Shown in pieces: positions 1 to 8,560 of a DNA stretch of 64,000 nt. Numbering within the stretch: position 1 is the stretch's first letter; the number at the start of each line of letters is the position of its first letter. Source of the stretch: Rhizobium tibeticum (GTDB lineage Bacteria; Pseudomonadota; Alphaproteobacteria; Rhizobiales; Rhizobiaceae); NCBI RefSeq assembly GCF_900110205.1, contig NZ_FOCV01000024.1, positions 1-64,000 on the forward strand, given 5' to 3'. A program made the position numbers and the translations under genes. The notes below the pieces were generated by a model. The model did not search any database and was not told where the DNA came from. It saw only the letters and a program-made list of their open reading frames with translations.

Positions 1-318
1 AAGCCCTTCAAGGATCAGGAGATTCTCGACGCGGTGGCGACGGCGATCGAGCGCGATGCAGTGCGCCGACGCCAGAATGCGCAGAGCCAAGCCGTGGCCT
101 CGCTAGCGGGAAGCCTGACACCGCGTGAGCGCGAAGTCATGGAGGCGGTGGTCAGGGGGCTGATGAACAAGCAGATCGCCTATGAGCTCGGCATCAGCGA
201 GGTCACGGTGAAACTGCACCGCGGCAATGTAATGCGGAAAATGGAAGTTCGCTCGGTGGCCGAGCTTGTCAGGAAGGCCGAAGTGCTGGGCGATGGCGGA
301 CGGGCACCTGTATCTTAG
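1..318 (+). CDS. FixJ/NarL-type response regulator, C-terminal part
   Basis: The reading frame is open from base 1, so the gene begins upstream of the window. The first residues ([12 protein letters not shown]) match the end of a receiver domain, where the conserved KPF lysine sits. They are followed by a linker and a LuxR-type helix-turn-helix from about [12 protein letters not shown] to [13 protein letters not shown]. This is the usual FixJ-family arrangement: phosphorylation of the receiver lets the HTH bind DNA. The phospho-acceptor Asp and the partner kinase lie outside the window. A 478-base gap separates it from the efflux genes, so co-regulation is not implied. The family call is firm; the specific regulon cannot be read from the sequence. 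Confidence 0.85.
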   Translation, partial: KPFKDQEILDAVATAIERDAVRRRQNAQSQAVASLAGSLTPREREVMEAVVRGLMNKQIAYELGISEVTVKLHRGNVMRKMEVRSVAELVRKAEVLGDGGRAPVS

Positions 319-796
319 AGCCGCCTGCCGCCTTCGTCTGATTTAGCGGTCTGCAATCAGCTACCCTCGCACAGAAGTGCGCCCCTTCCCGAGTCAATTA
401 GGCCGGCCGAGCGTTCGGGAGATGGCGCGATATCTCGGTGCTGGCCGGCCAGCACATACCTTTCGCGAGATCCGACTAGACCTGCGTATAGATGTGCGCA
501 CGCTCTTCCGGTCGTAGCCTCTGTTCGTCACGTTCACGACAGGAGGACACGATGTCCAGGTTCCCAAGGAAGCCAAACGTCCTCGTCCAGATATTGGACG
601 GTATCGGCAATTCAGTTTCGATCCGACTTAAGAGCACTATCGATGCGGCGTGCGCTGTCGGCGGTCTCTGGATGCAACCTCAGTATCTGCCCGTTCGCAT
701 TCGCAATGACGCCGAGCGGCGCGCCACCAACCGCGATCGGCCTCGCTGACGCACTCTTCACGCCGACGTTCAATCTTCCTCGTCCGGAGCCCGGAA
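319..796. other. Intergenic stretch with one possible tiny ORF
   Basis: No recognisable gene. An ORF at 552-749 (+, 65 residues, starting MSRFPRKPNVLV) has a strong Shine-Dalgarno AGGAGG at 541-546 with a 5-base spacer, which is the only argument for it. Its product resembles nothing I know and its C-terminal half is arginine-rich, as expected of chance translation. The stretch presumably also carries the promoter for the efflux genes, but I see no clear -35/-10 pair. Confidence 0.4.
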
Positions 797-1837
797 ATGA
801 CGACGATCCGCACGACTGCCGAATCTCGAAAGCATCGGCGACCCGCCTTGGCCGCCGCCACCGTGGTCCTCGTGGTTGCGGGCGTATCGGCAGCGTCGTT
901 CTGGGTTGCCGGGCCGACTGCCGCGGCGCCCACGGCAGTCGGCCCGGCAGTACCAGTGCAGGTCGCCCTGCCGTCAGTGCAAGAGGTGCCAGTCTACCTT
1001 GATGGTCTCGGCACCGTACAGGCAAACTATACGGTCAACATCACGCCCCGTGTCGATGGCGAGCTTGAGAGCGTCCAGTTCACGGAAGGACAGGAGGTCA
1101 AAAAGGGTGACCTTCTCGCCATCATTGATCCTCGTCCCTATCAGGCGGCCGCCGATCAGGCTGCTGCTAAGATCAAAGAGGACCAGGCTGATCTTGCCAA
1201 TGCGCAGTATCTGCTTGCCAAGGACGAAAAGCTCTCCCAGCAGCAGATCGTGACGCAGGAGGCCGTGGAGCAACAGCAAAGCCAGGTCGCAAGCGTCACG
1301 GCCCAGCTTGCCGAAGACCAGGCGGCCAAAGAGGCTGCGGATATCTCGCTATCCTATACCGAGATCAGGTCGCCGATTGATGGACGCACCGGTATCCGTC
1401 GGGTCGACATGGGAAATCAGGTTCACACCACAGACACCACCCCGATCGTGACGATCACGCAGACGCAACCGATCTCGGTGATGTCGACGCTTCGGGAAGA
1501 TGATCTGAGCGCCGTGCGGGATGCTATGAAGTCGGGTCCAGTGGAGGTCATCGCGCTGTCGATGGATCGATCCAGGACGCTCGCGACCGGCATGCTTTCC
1601 CTGATCGACAACGTGATCGACCAAAACAGCGGCACCATCCGCATTAAGTCCACTTTTGAGAACGGGGACGATGCGCTGTGGCCAGGACAGTTCGTGTTGC
1701 TGCGAGTCAAGCAGAAGACACTTCATCAGGCGATCACAATCCCGTCGTCGGCACTGCAGCGCGGCGCGGATGGCTTCTTCGTGTACGTTGTCGACGGCAA
1801 CGGCAACGCTGCCTTTCGCAAGGTTACGCCCGGGTGA
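797..1837 (+). CDS. RND efflux periplasmic adaptor (membrane fusion protein), C-terminus frameshifted
   Basis: This is the periplasmic adaptor that couples an RND pump to an outer-membrane channel. An N-terminal membrane anchor lies at about residues 17-38. It is followed by a lipoyl/barrel-sandwich half with the typical VDGELESVQFTEGQEVKKG stretch, a long alpha-helical hairpin rich in Gln/Ala (about 110-170) and a beta-barrel region. The frame stops at 1837 after KVTPG. The adjacent +1 frame then reads VTGNEQVVTAGQYRLDAG to a stop at 1938, which is the expected membrane-proximal C-terminus of MdtA-like adaptors. The intact gene therefore ran 797-1938, and a short non-triplet deletion around 1828-1836 has broken it. 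The product lacks roughly its last 40-50 residues. The RND pump starts 4 bases after 1938, so this was an operon. Confidence 0.85.
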   Translation: MTTIRTTAESRKHRRPALAAATVVLVVAGVSAASFWVAGPTAAAPTAVGPAVPVQVALPSVQEVPVYLDGLGTVQANYTVNITPRVDGELESVQFTEGQEVKKGDLLAIIDPRPYQAAADQAAAKIKEDQADLANAQYLLAKDEKLSQQQIVTQEAVEQQQSQVASVTAQLAEDQAAKEAADISLSYTEIRSPIDGRTGIRRVDMGNQVHTTDTTPIVTITQTQPISVMSTLREDDLSAVRDAMKSGPVEVIALSMDRSRTLATGMLSLIDNVIDQNSGTIRIKSTFENGDDALWPGQFVLLRVKQKTLHQAITIPSSALQRGADGFFVYVVDGNGNAAFRKVTPG

Positions 1838-1942
1838 CCGGCAACGAGCAGGTTGTAACTGCCGGTCAGTATCGGCTCGATGCGGGCACGCATGTCTCCG
1901 TGCAGCAGTCTTCATCCAGCGCGACGCAGAAGGAGTAGGACG

Positions 1943-4900
1943 ATGTCCATCTCCTCTTGGTTCATTCAAAGACCGATCGCCACCTCTCTGCTGATGGCCG
2001 CGCTCTTTGCGATCGGCGTCGTCGCCTATCCTCTCCTGCCTGTTGCACCTTTGCCGCAGGTTGACTTCCCGACGATCCAGGTATCCACGCAGTTTCCGGG
2101 CGCCGATCCGGAGACGATGGCCTCGTCCGTCACCCAGCCTCTGGAGCGACAGTTCGGCCAGATTCCAGGCGTCACACAGATGACGTCGACGAGCACGCTC
2201 GGCAACAGCTCCATTACCCTCCAGTTCGATCTGTCGCGCAATGTCGACAGCGCCGCCCAGGACGTCCAGACGGCGATCAACGCCGCCGGCGGGCAGCTGC
2301 CCACGGGACTGCCGTCGCCGCCGACCTATCGCAAGGTCAATCCGGCCGACCCGCCCGTCATGGTACTGGCACTGACATCGGATACGCTGCCGCTCACCCA
2401 GGTCGACGATTATGCCGAGAGCGTTCTGGCCCAGCACATAAGCCAGCTCAGCGGCGTTTCGCAAGTCCTGATCCTCGGCCAGCAGAAGCCCGCCGTGCGC
2501 CTTCAGATTGACCCGCAAAAGATCGCAAATATGGGGTTGTCGCTCGAAGACATCAGGACCGCCGTTACCGGCCTCACAACGAACGCACCGAAAGGCAGCG
2601 TGCAGGGAGCCCAGCGCACCTACACGATCTACGATAACGACCAGTTGCTGAACGCTGTACCATGGAACGACGCGATCATCGCCTATCGGGACGGCGCGCC
2701 GGTGCGCATCAGCGATATTGGTCAGGCAATCGACGGACCGGAGAACACCCAGCTCGCCGCCTGGGCGAATGGCAAACCCGCGATCCTGCTGCCGATCTTC
2801 AAGCTGCCGGGCGCCAATGTCATAGACACAGTCGATCAGATCAAGGCGACGTTGCCGCAGCTTCAGGCGATCGCGCCTGCGGCCATTCACCTGTCCATCC
2901 TCTCTGACCGGACGGTGACGATCCGTGCCTCAGTATTCGACGTTGAAACCACGCTGACCATCACGATCGCGCTCGTCGTGATGGTCATCTTCATCTTCCT
3001 GCGCAATCTGTGGGCAACGGTCATTCCCAGCGTCACAGTGCCGCTGGCGCTGCTGGCAACCCTTGCTTTGATGTATGTCGCCGGCTTCAGCCTCGATAAC
3101 CTGTCTCTGATGGGGCTGAGCATTGCCGTCGGCTTCGTCGTCGACGATGCGATCGTTATGGTCGAAAACATTCATCGCCATATGGAGATGGGCAAGACGC
3201 CCAAGCAGGCGGCAATCGATGGTGCGCGCGAAATCGGCTTCACCATCATTTCGATCAGTATCTCGCTGGTCGCTGTCTTCATTCCGCTGCTCCTAATGGG
3301 TGGAATCGTCGGCAAGCTGTTCCGCGAGTTCGCCATCACCGTGTCGATGACGATCGGTATCTCCGCGCTCGTTTCCCTGACCATCACGCCGATGATGGCC
3401 GCCCGGTTCCTGAAGCCTGAGGCGGCGTCCGGCCATGGAAAACTCTATGGTGCATTCGAGCATGCATTCGACCTCCTTCTTGCCGGTTATCGCCGCACGC
3501 TGGACGTGGCGCTGCGCCACCACCGCCTGACGATGATTGCCTTCCTAGGCTCGCTGGCGGTCACCGGGCTCCTCTTCATCAACATTCCGAAGGGCTTTTT
3601 CCCGATCCAGGATACCGGTCTGATCACGGGCCTCCTCGAGGCCTCGCAGGACATCTCGTTTGCCGAAATGGCGCGCCTTCAGGTCGAAGCCGGCAATATC
3701 GTCGCCAGCGATCCCGGCGTGGCGTCTATCGCCATGGGGGTCGGTGGTGGCTCGGGCCAGACAGTCAACACCGGCCGCATGTTTGTCACGCTGAAGCCCA
3801 GAGACGAACGCGACGCCTCGGCCAGCGAGATCATCAACAGGCTGCGGCCGAAGCTGGCGCAGATGCAGGGCGCTCGGCTCTTCCTGCAGCCGTCCCAGGA
3901 CATTAATGTTGGCGGACGGAGCGCAGCCACGCAGTTCCAGTACACGCTGCAGGATGGCGACGCGCAGGAGCTGGACGACTGGGCAAACAGGCTGCTTGCC
4001 AGGTTCAAGACGTTGCCTGAGCTCACCGACGTTGCGACAGACCAGCAGAATGGCGGAGCGACCGTGACGCTCACGATCGACCGCGACCAGGCATCGCGCT
4101 TCGGCATCGCGCCGCAGACGATCGACAACACGCTCTACGACGCTTTCGGTCAGCGCCAGGTCACGCAGTATTTCACGGACCTGAACAGCTACCATGTCGT
4201 GCTTGAACTTGCTCCGGAGTTCCAGAATTCGCCGCTGGCGACCAACGGCCTCTACATCAAGTCGCCGCTGACTGGCGAACAGGTACCGCTCAATCAGCTG
4301 GTCAAGCAGACGACCGAGCCGACCGCGATTCTGGCCGTCAATCACCAGAGCCAGTTTGCCTCCGTCACGCTTTCCTTCAATCTCGCCAAAGGCGTGGCGC
4401 TCAGCCAGGCGGTGGCGGCCATCGGCCAGGCCGAAACGGATATGGGCACGCCGGCAACCCTGATCGGCAGCTTCCAGGGCAATGCCCAGGCCTATCAGAG
4501 CTCACTGGCGAGCGAGCCCCTGCTGGTGCTTGCCGCAATAGCCGTGATCTATCTGATCCTCGGCGTATTATACGAGAGCTATGTCCATCCGCTGACCATA
4601 TTGTCCACCCTTCCCTCGGCCGGTCTCGGCGCGCTGGCGATGCTTTGGCTGTTCGGCTTTGATTTTACCGTCATCGCCCTGATCGGCGTCATTCTCCTGA
4701 TCGGCATCGTGAAGAAGAACGGCATCATGATCGTCGACTTCGCCATTGCCGCCCAGCGCGAAGAGGGACTGTCGGCGGAGGATGCGATCCGGCAGGCCTG
4801 TCTCCTGCGCTTCCGCCCGATCATCATGACGACGTGTGCGGCCCTTCTTGCCGGTGTACCGCTGATGATCGGCCACGGCACCGGCTCGGAGCTTCGCCAG

Positions 4901-5053
4901 CCGCTCGGCTACGCGATGGTCGGCGGCCTGCTGATCAGCCAGGTCATGACGCTCTACACCACCCCCGTCGTCTACCTCTACCTCGAGAAGCTGAGTGAGT
5001 TCGTCGGCCGAAAACAAACTGAAATTTCTGGCACACAGGCTCGGGCAGAATAG
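1943..5053 (+). CDS. RND-family efflux pump, inner-membrane transporter (MdtB/MdtC/AcrB-like)
   Basis: A proton-driven export pump of the hydrophobe/amphiphile efflux type, 1036 residues, the usual family length. The start at 1943 is chosen because AAGGAG lies at 1930-1935 and the product begins MSISSWFIQRPIATSLL, the conserved first transmembrane helix; the frame is open further upstream but overlaps the adaptor gene. Two periplasmic loops and 12 membrane helices are evident. GFVVDDAIVMVENI in the fourth helix carries the paired aspartates of proton relay, and the GxxxKNGIMIVDF helix is present near the C-terminus. It is intact although its adaptor partner is damaged. Substrate cannot be deduced. 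The downstream cupin gene follows after 33 bases with its own ribosome-binding site. Confidence 0.93.
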   Translation: MSISSWFIQRPIATSLLMAALFAIGVVAYPLLPVAPLPQVDFPTIQVSTQFPGADPETMASSVTQPLERQFGQIPGVTQMTSTSTLGNSSITLQFDLSRNVDSAAQDVQTAINAAGGQLPTGLPSPPTYRKVNPADPPVMVLALTSDTLPLTQVDDYAESVLAQHISQLSGVSQVLILGQQKPAVRLQIDPQKIANMGLSLEDIRTAVTGLTTNAPKGSVQGAQRTYTIYDNDQLLNAVPWNDAIIAYRDGAPVRISDIGQAIDGPENTQLAAWANGKPAILLPIFKLPGANVIDTVDQIKATLPQLQAIAPAAIHLSILSDRTVTIRASVFDVETTLTITIALVVMVIFIFLRNLWATVIPSVTVPLALLATLALMYVAGFSLDNLSLMGLSIAVGFVVDDAIVMVENIHRHMEMGKTPKQAAIDGAREIGFTIISISISLVAVFIPLLLMGGIVGKLFREFAITVSMTIGISALVSLTITPMMAARFLKPEAASGHGKLYGAFEHAFDLLLAGYRRTLDVALRHHRLTMIAFLGSLAVTGLLFINIPKGFFPIQDTGLITGLLEASQDISFAEMARLQVEAGNIVASDPGVASIAMGVGGGSGQTVNTGRMFVTLKPRDERDASASEIINRLRPKLAQMQGARLFLQPSQDINVGGRSAATQFQYTLQDGDAQELDDWANRLLARFKTLPELTDVATDQQNGGATVTLTIDRDQASRFGIAPQTIDNTLYDAFGQRQVTQYFTDLNSYHVVLELAPEFQNSPLATNGLYIKSPLTGEQVPLNQLVKQTTEPTAILAVNHQSQFASVTLSFNLAKGVALSQAVAAIGQAETDMGTPATLIGSFQGNAQAYQSSLASEPLLVLAAIAVIYLILGVLYESYVHPLTILSTLPSAGLGALAMLWLFGFDFTVIALIGVILLIGIVKKNGIMIVDFAIAAQREEGLSAEDAIRQACLLRFRPIIMTTCAALLAGVPLMIGHGTGSELRQPLGYAMVGGLLISQVMTLYTTPVVYLYLEKLSEFVGRKQTEISGTQARAE

Positions 5054-5086
5054 CCCATTCCCGTCCAACTCAAAGGAGTCACAGCC

Positions 5087-6314
5087 ATGGAACCGCTATC
5101 AAGACGCACAGTCCTTGCCCTCGGAGCAATGGGAGGCACGGCGCTCGCGGCAGGTGCTGCCCACGCAGCCAGCTTTGGCAATCCCGATCAGCCAGCCGAG
5201 GGCGCTATCAATGCCAATCCGGCCGGCCTCTCGGATCCCGGCCCGAAAAACCCCGCCATCAACGAGCAGTTCCCGTCGTTCCAAAGCCCGCCGGCAACTG
5301 ATGTGGGTGACATGCAGCTATTCTGGGGATCGTTCAACAATGCTGCCAAGCGCATCCAGAATGGTGGCTGGGCGCGTCAGGTCACCAAGGCGGACTTTGC
5401 GATCTCGGACGCCGTCTCCGGCGTCAACATGCGCCTCGGTCCTGGTGGCATTCGCGAGATGCACTGGCATCGCGCAGCCGAGTGGGCGATCATGACGAAC
5501 GGGCGGTGCCGCGTCACGGTTCTCGATACCCTGGGACGCGCCTATGTGCAGGATGTCGAAGCTGGCGATCTCTGGTATTTTCCAGCGGGATTTCCGCATT
5601 CGCTGCAGGGGCTCGGACCTGATGGTTGCGAATTTGTCATCGTCTTCGACGAAGGCGATCAGTCCGAATATGGCACGCTGCTTTTGACCGACTGGCTGGC
5701 CCATACCTCGTCGGAGCTGCTGGCCAAGAATTTCGGCGTCCCGCAGGATACCTTCAAAAACATCCCGTTGCAGGATCTCTGGATCTTCCAGGGCAAGGAG
5801 CCCGGTCCGCTGTCGGCCGATCAGGAGGCCGTCGCCGGGGCCGGCCTGCCTCCCTATCCCTTTACCTACAAGCTGACGGCATCCGCACCACTGAAGCAGA
5901 ACGCATCCGGCACGATCCAGCTTGCCGACAGCAGTAGCTTCAAGGTTTCCAAGACCATTGCCGCCGCGATCGAGACCATCAAGCCTGGAGCTGTGCGCGA
6001 AATGCATTGGCATCCGAATGCCGACGAATGGCAGTACTGGATCAAGGGCGAAGGCCGCATGACGGTGTTCGATGCCGGCCCGCGCAGCCAGACCGCAGAC
6101 TTCCGGCCAGGCGACATCGGATACGTGAAGCGAAGCCAGGGCCATATTATCGAGAACACCGGAAGGACGGATCTGCAGCTCGTCGCAGTCTTCAAGGTCG
6201 CGGAATATCAGGAGGTTGGCCTGTCGTCCTGGCTCACGCGCGCAACACCTGAATGTCAGCCCTGCCGAGGTTACCAAATTTCCTGCCGATCAGCCGGGAA
6301 TCATGCCTCGCTGA
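5087..6314 (+). CDS. Tat-exported bicupin, oxalate decarboxylase family, frameshifted near the C-terminus
   Basis: Double-cupin manganese enzyme family that splits oxalate to formate and CO2. Start at 5087 is supported by AAAGGAG at 5072-5078. Residues 1-28 form a twin-arginine signal (SRRTVLALGA then AHAA). Cupin 1 has ligands H126, H128, E132, H171; cupin 2 has H307, H309, E314, H353. The active-site lid that reads SENS(T) in Bacillus OxdC is SEYGT here (193-197), keeping the Glu but changing neighbours, so decarboxylase versus oxidase activity is open. After SSWLT (about base 6238) the frame shifts: the expected tail HLNVSPAEVTKFPADQ is read in another frame and stops at 6314. Read without correction, the frame runs on to 6826 and falsely fuses with a downstream small gene. 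Function may survive because both cupins are intact. Confidence 0.8.
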
Positions 6315-6425
6315 ATTCGACCATTGCGGCGTCGGCAGGCGCCGCAACATCCGTATTAGGAGTCTTCGTAGAATCCAGCACCGTGAACGGCGTGCGTCTC
6401 ACGGTGGAGCGGCTGGCCGGGGGTC

Positions 6426-6459
6426 TTGACTTTCCCATTAATGAGAACAAAATAGGAAC
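6426..6459 (+). promoter_or_regulatory. LexA (SOS) box overlapping a promoter
   Basis: GAAC-AAAATAG-GAAC at 6445-6459 is an exact GAAC-N7-GAAC, the LexA site of alphaproteobacteria. A -35-like TTGACT lies at 6426-6431, and CAAAAT 16 bases later could serve as -10, so LexA would cover the -10 element. The first small ORF starts 17 bases downstream. The match is visible; regulation by DNA damage is inferred from the known motif. Confidence 0.7.
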
Positions 6460-6476
6460 AAACGATGGAGGTTCTC

Positions 6477-6644
6477 ATGACTCACACCGAGCAAGTCATT
6501 GCGAATGCTTTAGCAGCGGTCGCGGCCAGCCGAGCGGAGCGGGAACGCGACGCCGAACGCCGCAAGCGCGTTTTCGGAAAGATCGAGATCGGCCGCCCCT
6601 TGCCCGCACTGAAGGGCCAGCAACTAAGTCTGGATTTGCAATGA
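6477..6644 (+). CDS. Small SOS-box-linked protein, 55 residues
   Basis: ATG at 6477 follows GGAGG at 6468-6472; an alternative in-frame ATG lies at 6465. The product begins MTHTEQVIANALAAVAASRA, continues with a charged Arg/Glu helix and ends QLSLDLQ. I do not recognise a domain. The Ala-rich charged N-terminal half looks helical. Support for a real gene comes from its position directly behind the LexA box, the ribosome-binding site, and a 4-base ATGA overlap with the next small gene, which implies translational coupling. A DNA-damage-related role is inference from the box only. Confidence 0.55.
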   Translation: MTHTEQVIANALAAVAASRAERERDAERRKRVFGKIEIGRPLPALKGQQLSLDLQ

Positions 6645-6826
6645 CAAAGGAAGACGTCAATTTTGAAGTACAGGCCGCGCTGGCGTGGCACGACGATGAC
6701 GTTAATGCGACGATCGCTACCCTGCTCGAGGACATCCGCCATCTGCGTCAGCAGCTTGTCTTGACTGAAAGTGCCATGAGCCGTGGCATGACGCGCGGCT
6801 GGAAACCTATGCTCGAACGGAGATAG
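6641..6826 (+). CDS. Small SOS-operon protein, 61 residues
   Basis: Begins at ATG 6641 overlapping the preceding stop (ATGA). The product starts MTKEDVNFEVQAALAWHDDD and contains a helix of type ATIATLLEDIRHLRQQL followed by a Met/Arg-rich tail, suggesting a short, mostly helical acidic-to-basic protein. No catalytic motif is seen. Its frame is the same as the broken cupin gene upstream, so automatic calling can wrongly merge the two. Codon use looks genuinely coding (strong third-position GC). Function unknown; the shared LexA box suggests damage induction. Confidence 0.55.
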   Translation: MTKEDVNFEVQAALAWHDDDVNATIATLLEDIRHLRQQLVLTESAMSRGMTRGWKPMLERR

Positions 6827-6828
6827 AC

Positions 6829-6957
6829 ATGCGCCTCCGTCGGAGCATCGATCTGACGTCAGCTGCCAACCATGCCGTCAATCTGGAACACGAGACACTC
6901 GCATCGCTGCCGGAAATGTTTGTCCTTGCGGCCGTCTGCCCCCTCATGCCTGAATAG
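6829..6957 (+). CDS. Possible third small ORF of the SOS-box operon, 42 residues
   Basis: ATG two bases after the preceding stop; product begins MRLRRSIDLTSAANHAVNLE and ends CPLMPE. There is no recognisable domain and no independent ribosome-binding site, so it would depend on coupled translation. The tight spacing favours a real gene, the short length argues against. It should be treated as provisional. Confidence 0.3.
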   Translation: MRLRRSIDLTSAANHAVNLEHETLASLPEMFVLAAVCPLMPE

Positions 6958-8004
6958 CGCGCCAATCGATCGGTGGGAATTTGGCCGGCTGTTGGGAAAA
7001 CGCATGCCCGTTGCCAATATCGCCCAGAGATTGAAGTGTTCCTACTGCGGGAACCGCGCCGGCAATAGGTTCCCTTTGGGGAGGCTGCCGCGGGGCTGAC
7101 GGCGGCGCCGTGCATCCCCGTGCTTTCTGCGAGATCTTTCGTTCGTTCGGGACCGCGAGATAGGGCATGGGAACTAACGAGCGTTCTCGATCAACAGCAA
7201 TTTCGATGTTGCCATAAAGCCACTTGTATTGATGGCTCCGATCGCCAGAGGAGACCCTAGACATCGTATTTTCACGATAGTGCTACCTAGCGGTCTCATG
7301 CCGGTTGCCTGCCACCGGTACCGGCGTCCAAGCCACAAGCCTCGTCGATGAGTATACGCGCCATATCCTTTGCGCGCAGTGCAGCGTTGGCATGTTGCGA
7401 ACCTGCGCAGTGACGATGGCCCCTTCTTCAAGAGCGCTAGTTCCTCGGCAAGCTGTTCCGGATTGGCAGCGCCTGCCGCCTGGGCAAGCTGACGCAGATA
7501 GTCGACAATCATCGGCGTTTGGATTGCCTGCGACTTCGATAACCACAAGAGGCTCGTTTGCGACATCGCTGTCGGCTCGAACTCTGCCGTCGTCTTCATG
7601 GAATACACGCCAATCCCGGACGCGGTCTTCCCGACGCAGCTCGAAGAAAGCTATGCTGCGGAGGGAAGTCGCCGCCCTCTTCCTATCAGGCAGTCTTGTC
7701 CCATACCGGCGCGAGACCGTCTGGCGACATGATCCGGCTGCCGGCCTTCGCCAACTCGTGAATCGCGGCCATTTCAGATGTAGGCGCAAGGAGGGAAATG
7801 CCGACTTCCTAGGTTCCGGCGATATGACCCAGCGTCGTGCATGCCAGGTGGGCCGCGCCCCTAGATTCGGCACCTTTCGTCCGCGCGTCGGCATGCTCAC
7901 TCTCCGTTGACCTGCAGCCACTGGTACACGGCGCGATACAATCGTCGGCACGGCGAACCTACGACGGGGCTCGACGAGTTCTATATCTTGATTACGATGG
8001 GGAT
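6958..8004. other. Degenerate region with gene remnants
   Basis: No intact gene. On the minus strand, pieces of a TetR-family gene are scattered over three frames (listed separately). Further upstream on that strand (about 7640-7900) another frame reads EMAAIHELAKAGSRIMSPDG between stops, which looks like a protein remnant of a family I cannot name. The rest gives no support for coding on either strand. Confidence 0.5.
7296..7512 (-). pseudogene. TetR-family regulator, C-terminal remnant with two frameshifts
   Basis: Reading the minus strand, frame A gives IVDYLRQLAQAAGAANPEQL then AEELALL; a second frame gives EEGAIVTAQVRN; a third gives ANAALRAKDMARILIDEACG and ends in TGA at 7296-7298. 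Joined, these form the typical ligand-domain C-terminus of TetR regulators (the LLxEGAIVTAQV helix and the final MARxLIDEA helix). Two indels, near 7430 and 7400, separate the pieces. No N-terminal helix-turn-helix was found upstream, so the gene cannot make a working repressor. It may have been the regulator of a lost neighbour. Confidence 0.6.
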
Positions 8005-8560
8005 ATGCTGATGCAGACCAATCTTGTTGGATCTTCCGTACAGAAGAGCGCCGTCATCTCCGACTGCAGGTGCTACCGCTACGAGCTGCGCCGCATCTGG
8101 GATGCTCGAAAGCGCCTCCTGGTCGTCTGCATGCTCAATCCGTCCACCGCCGACGACGAGACCGACGATCCGACGCTGCGCGAACTGATTTATTTCGCAA
8201 AGCTCTGGGGCTATGGCGGTCTGAGCGTCGTCAACCTCAATGCCTTCCGCGCGTCGCACCCGAGTGAGATGATGGCGCAGACCGCGTGCGTCGGGCCGAA
8301 GAACCGCGAATTCATTGAGGCCGCATTCACCTTTGCCTGCCATCAGGGTACGCCGTTCCTCGTCGCGTGGGGCAACGGCGGCGACCACCTCGGCCGCGAC
8401 GAATGGTTCATTGCGCGTGCCCGTCTTCACGCCGTCAGCCTGATCTGCCTCGGCAAGAACAGGGACGGCTCGCCCAAGCACCCGATGTCACGTGGCCGAC
8501 ATCGCGTTCCGCGCGACCAGCAGCCCATCATGTTTCGCGATGCGCTACCCGGTTGCGTGA
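8005..8560 (+). CDS. DUF1643 family protein, probable one-base insertion near the 3' end
   Basis: The product from ATG 8005 contains the DUF1643 signature: RYELRRIWD, then VVCMLNPSTADDETDDPT, FAKLWGYGGLSVVNLNAFRA, VAWGNGGDH and CLGKNRDGSPKHPM. Function of the family is unknown. After HPM (base about 8488) the expected continuation YVADIAFR is found one frame over; skipping one base gives a stop at 8560 and a protein of about 184 residues, close to family length. Uncorrected, the frame runs to 8964 with a low-quality, family-unlike tail. ATG 8011 is an alternative start; the ribosome-binding site is weak. Confidence 0.65.

Noticed and set aside
1349-2890. Long minus-strand frame of 513 codons opposite the efflux genes
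   Set aside because: It is the shadow of high third-position GC in the plus-strand genes; the product is Arg/His-rich with no domain.
5087-6826. A 579-residue cupin protein with a long C-terminal extension
   Set aside because: The part after 6240 is out-of-frame cupin tail, non-coding sequence and then a separate small gene starting at 6641; the true cupin tail ends at 6314 in another frame.
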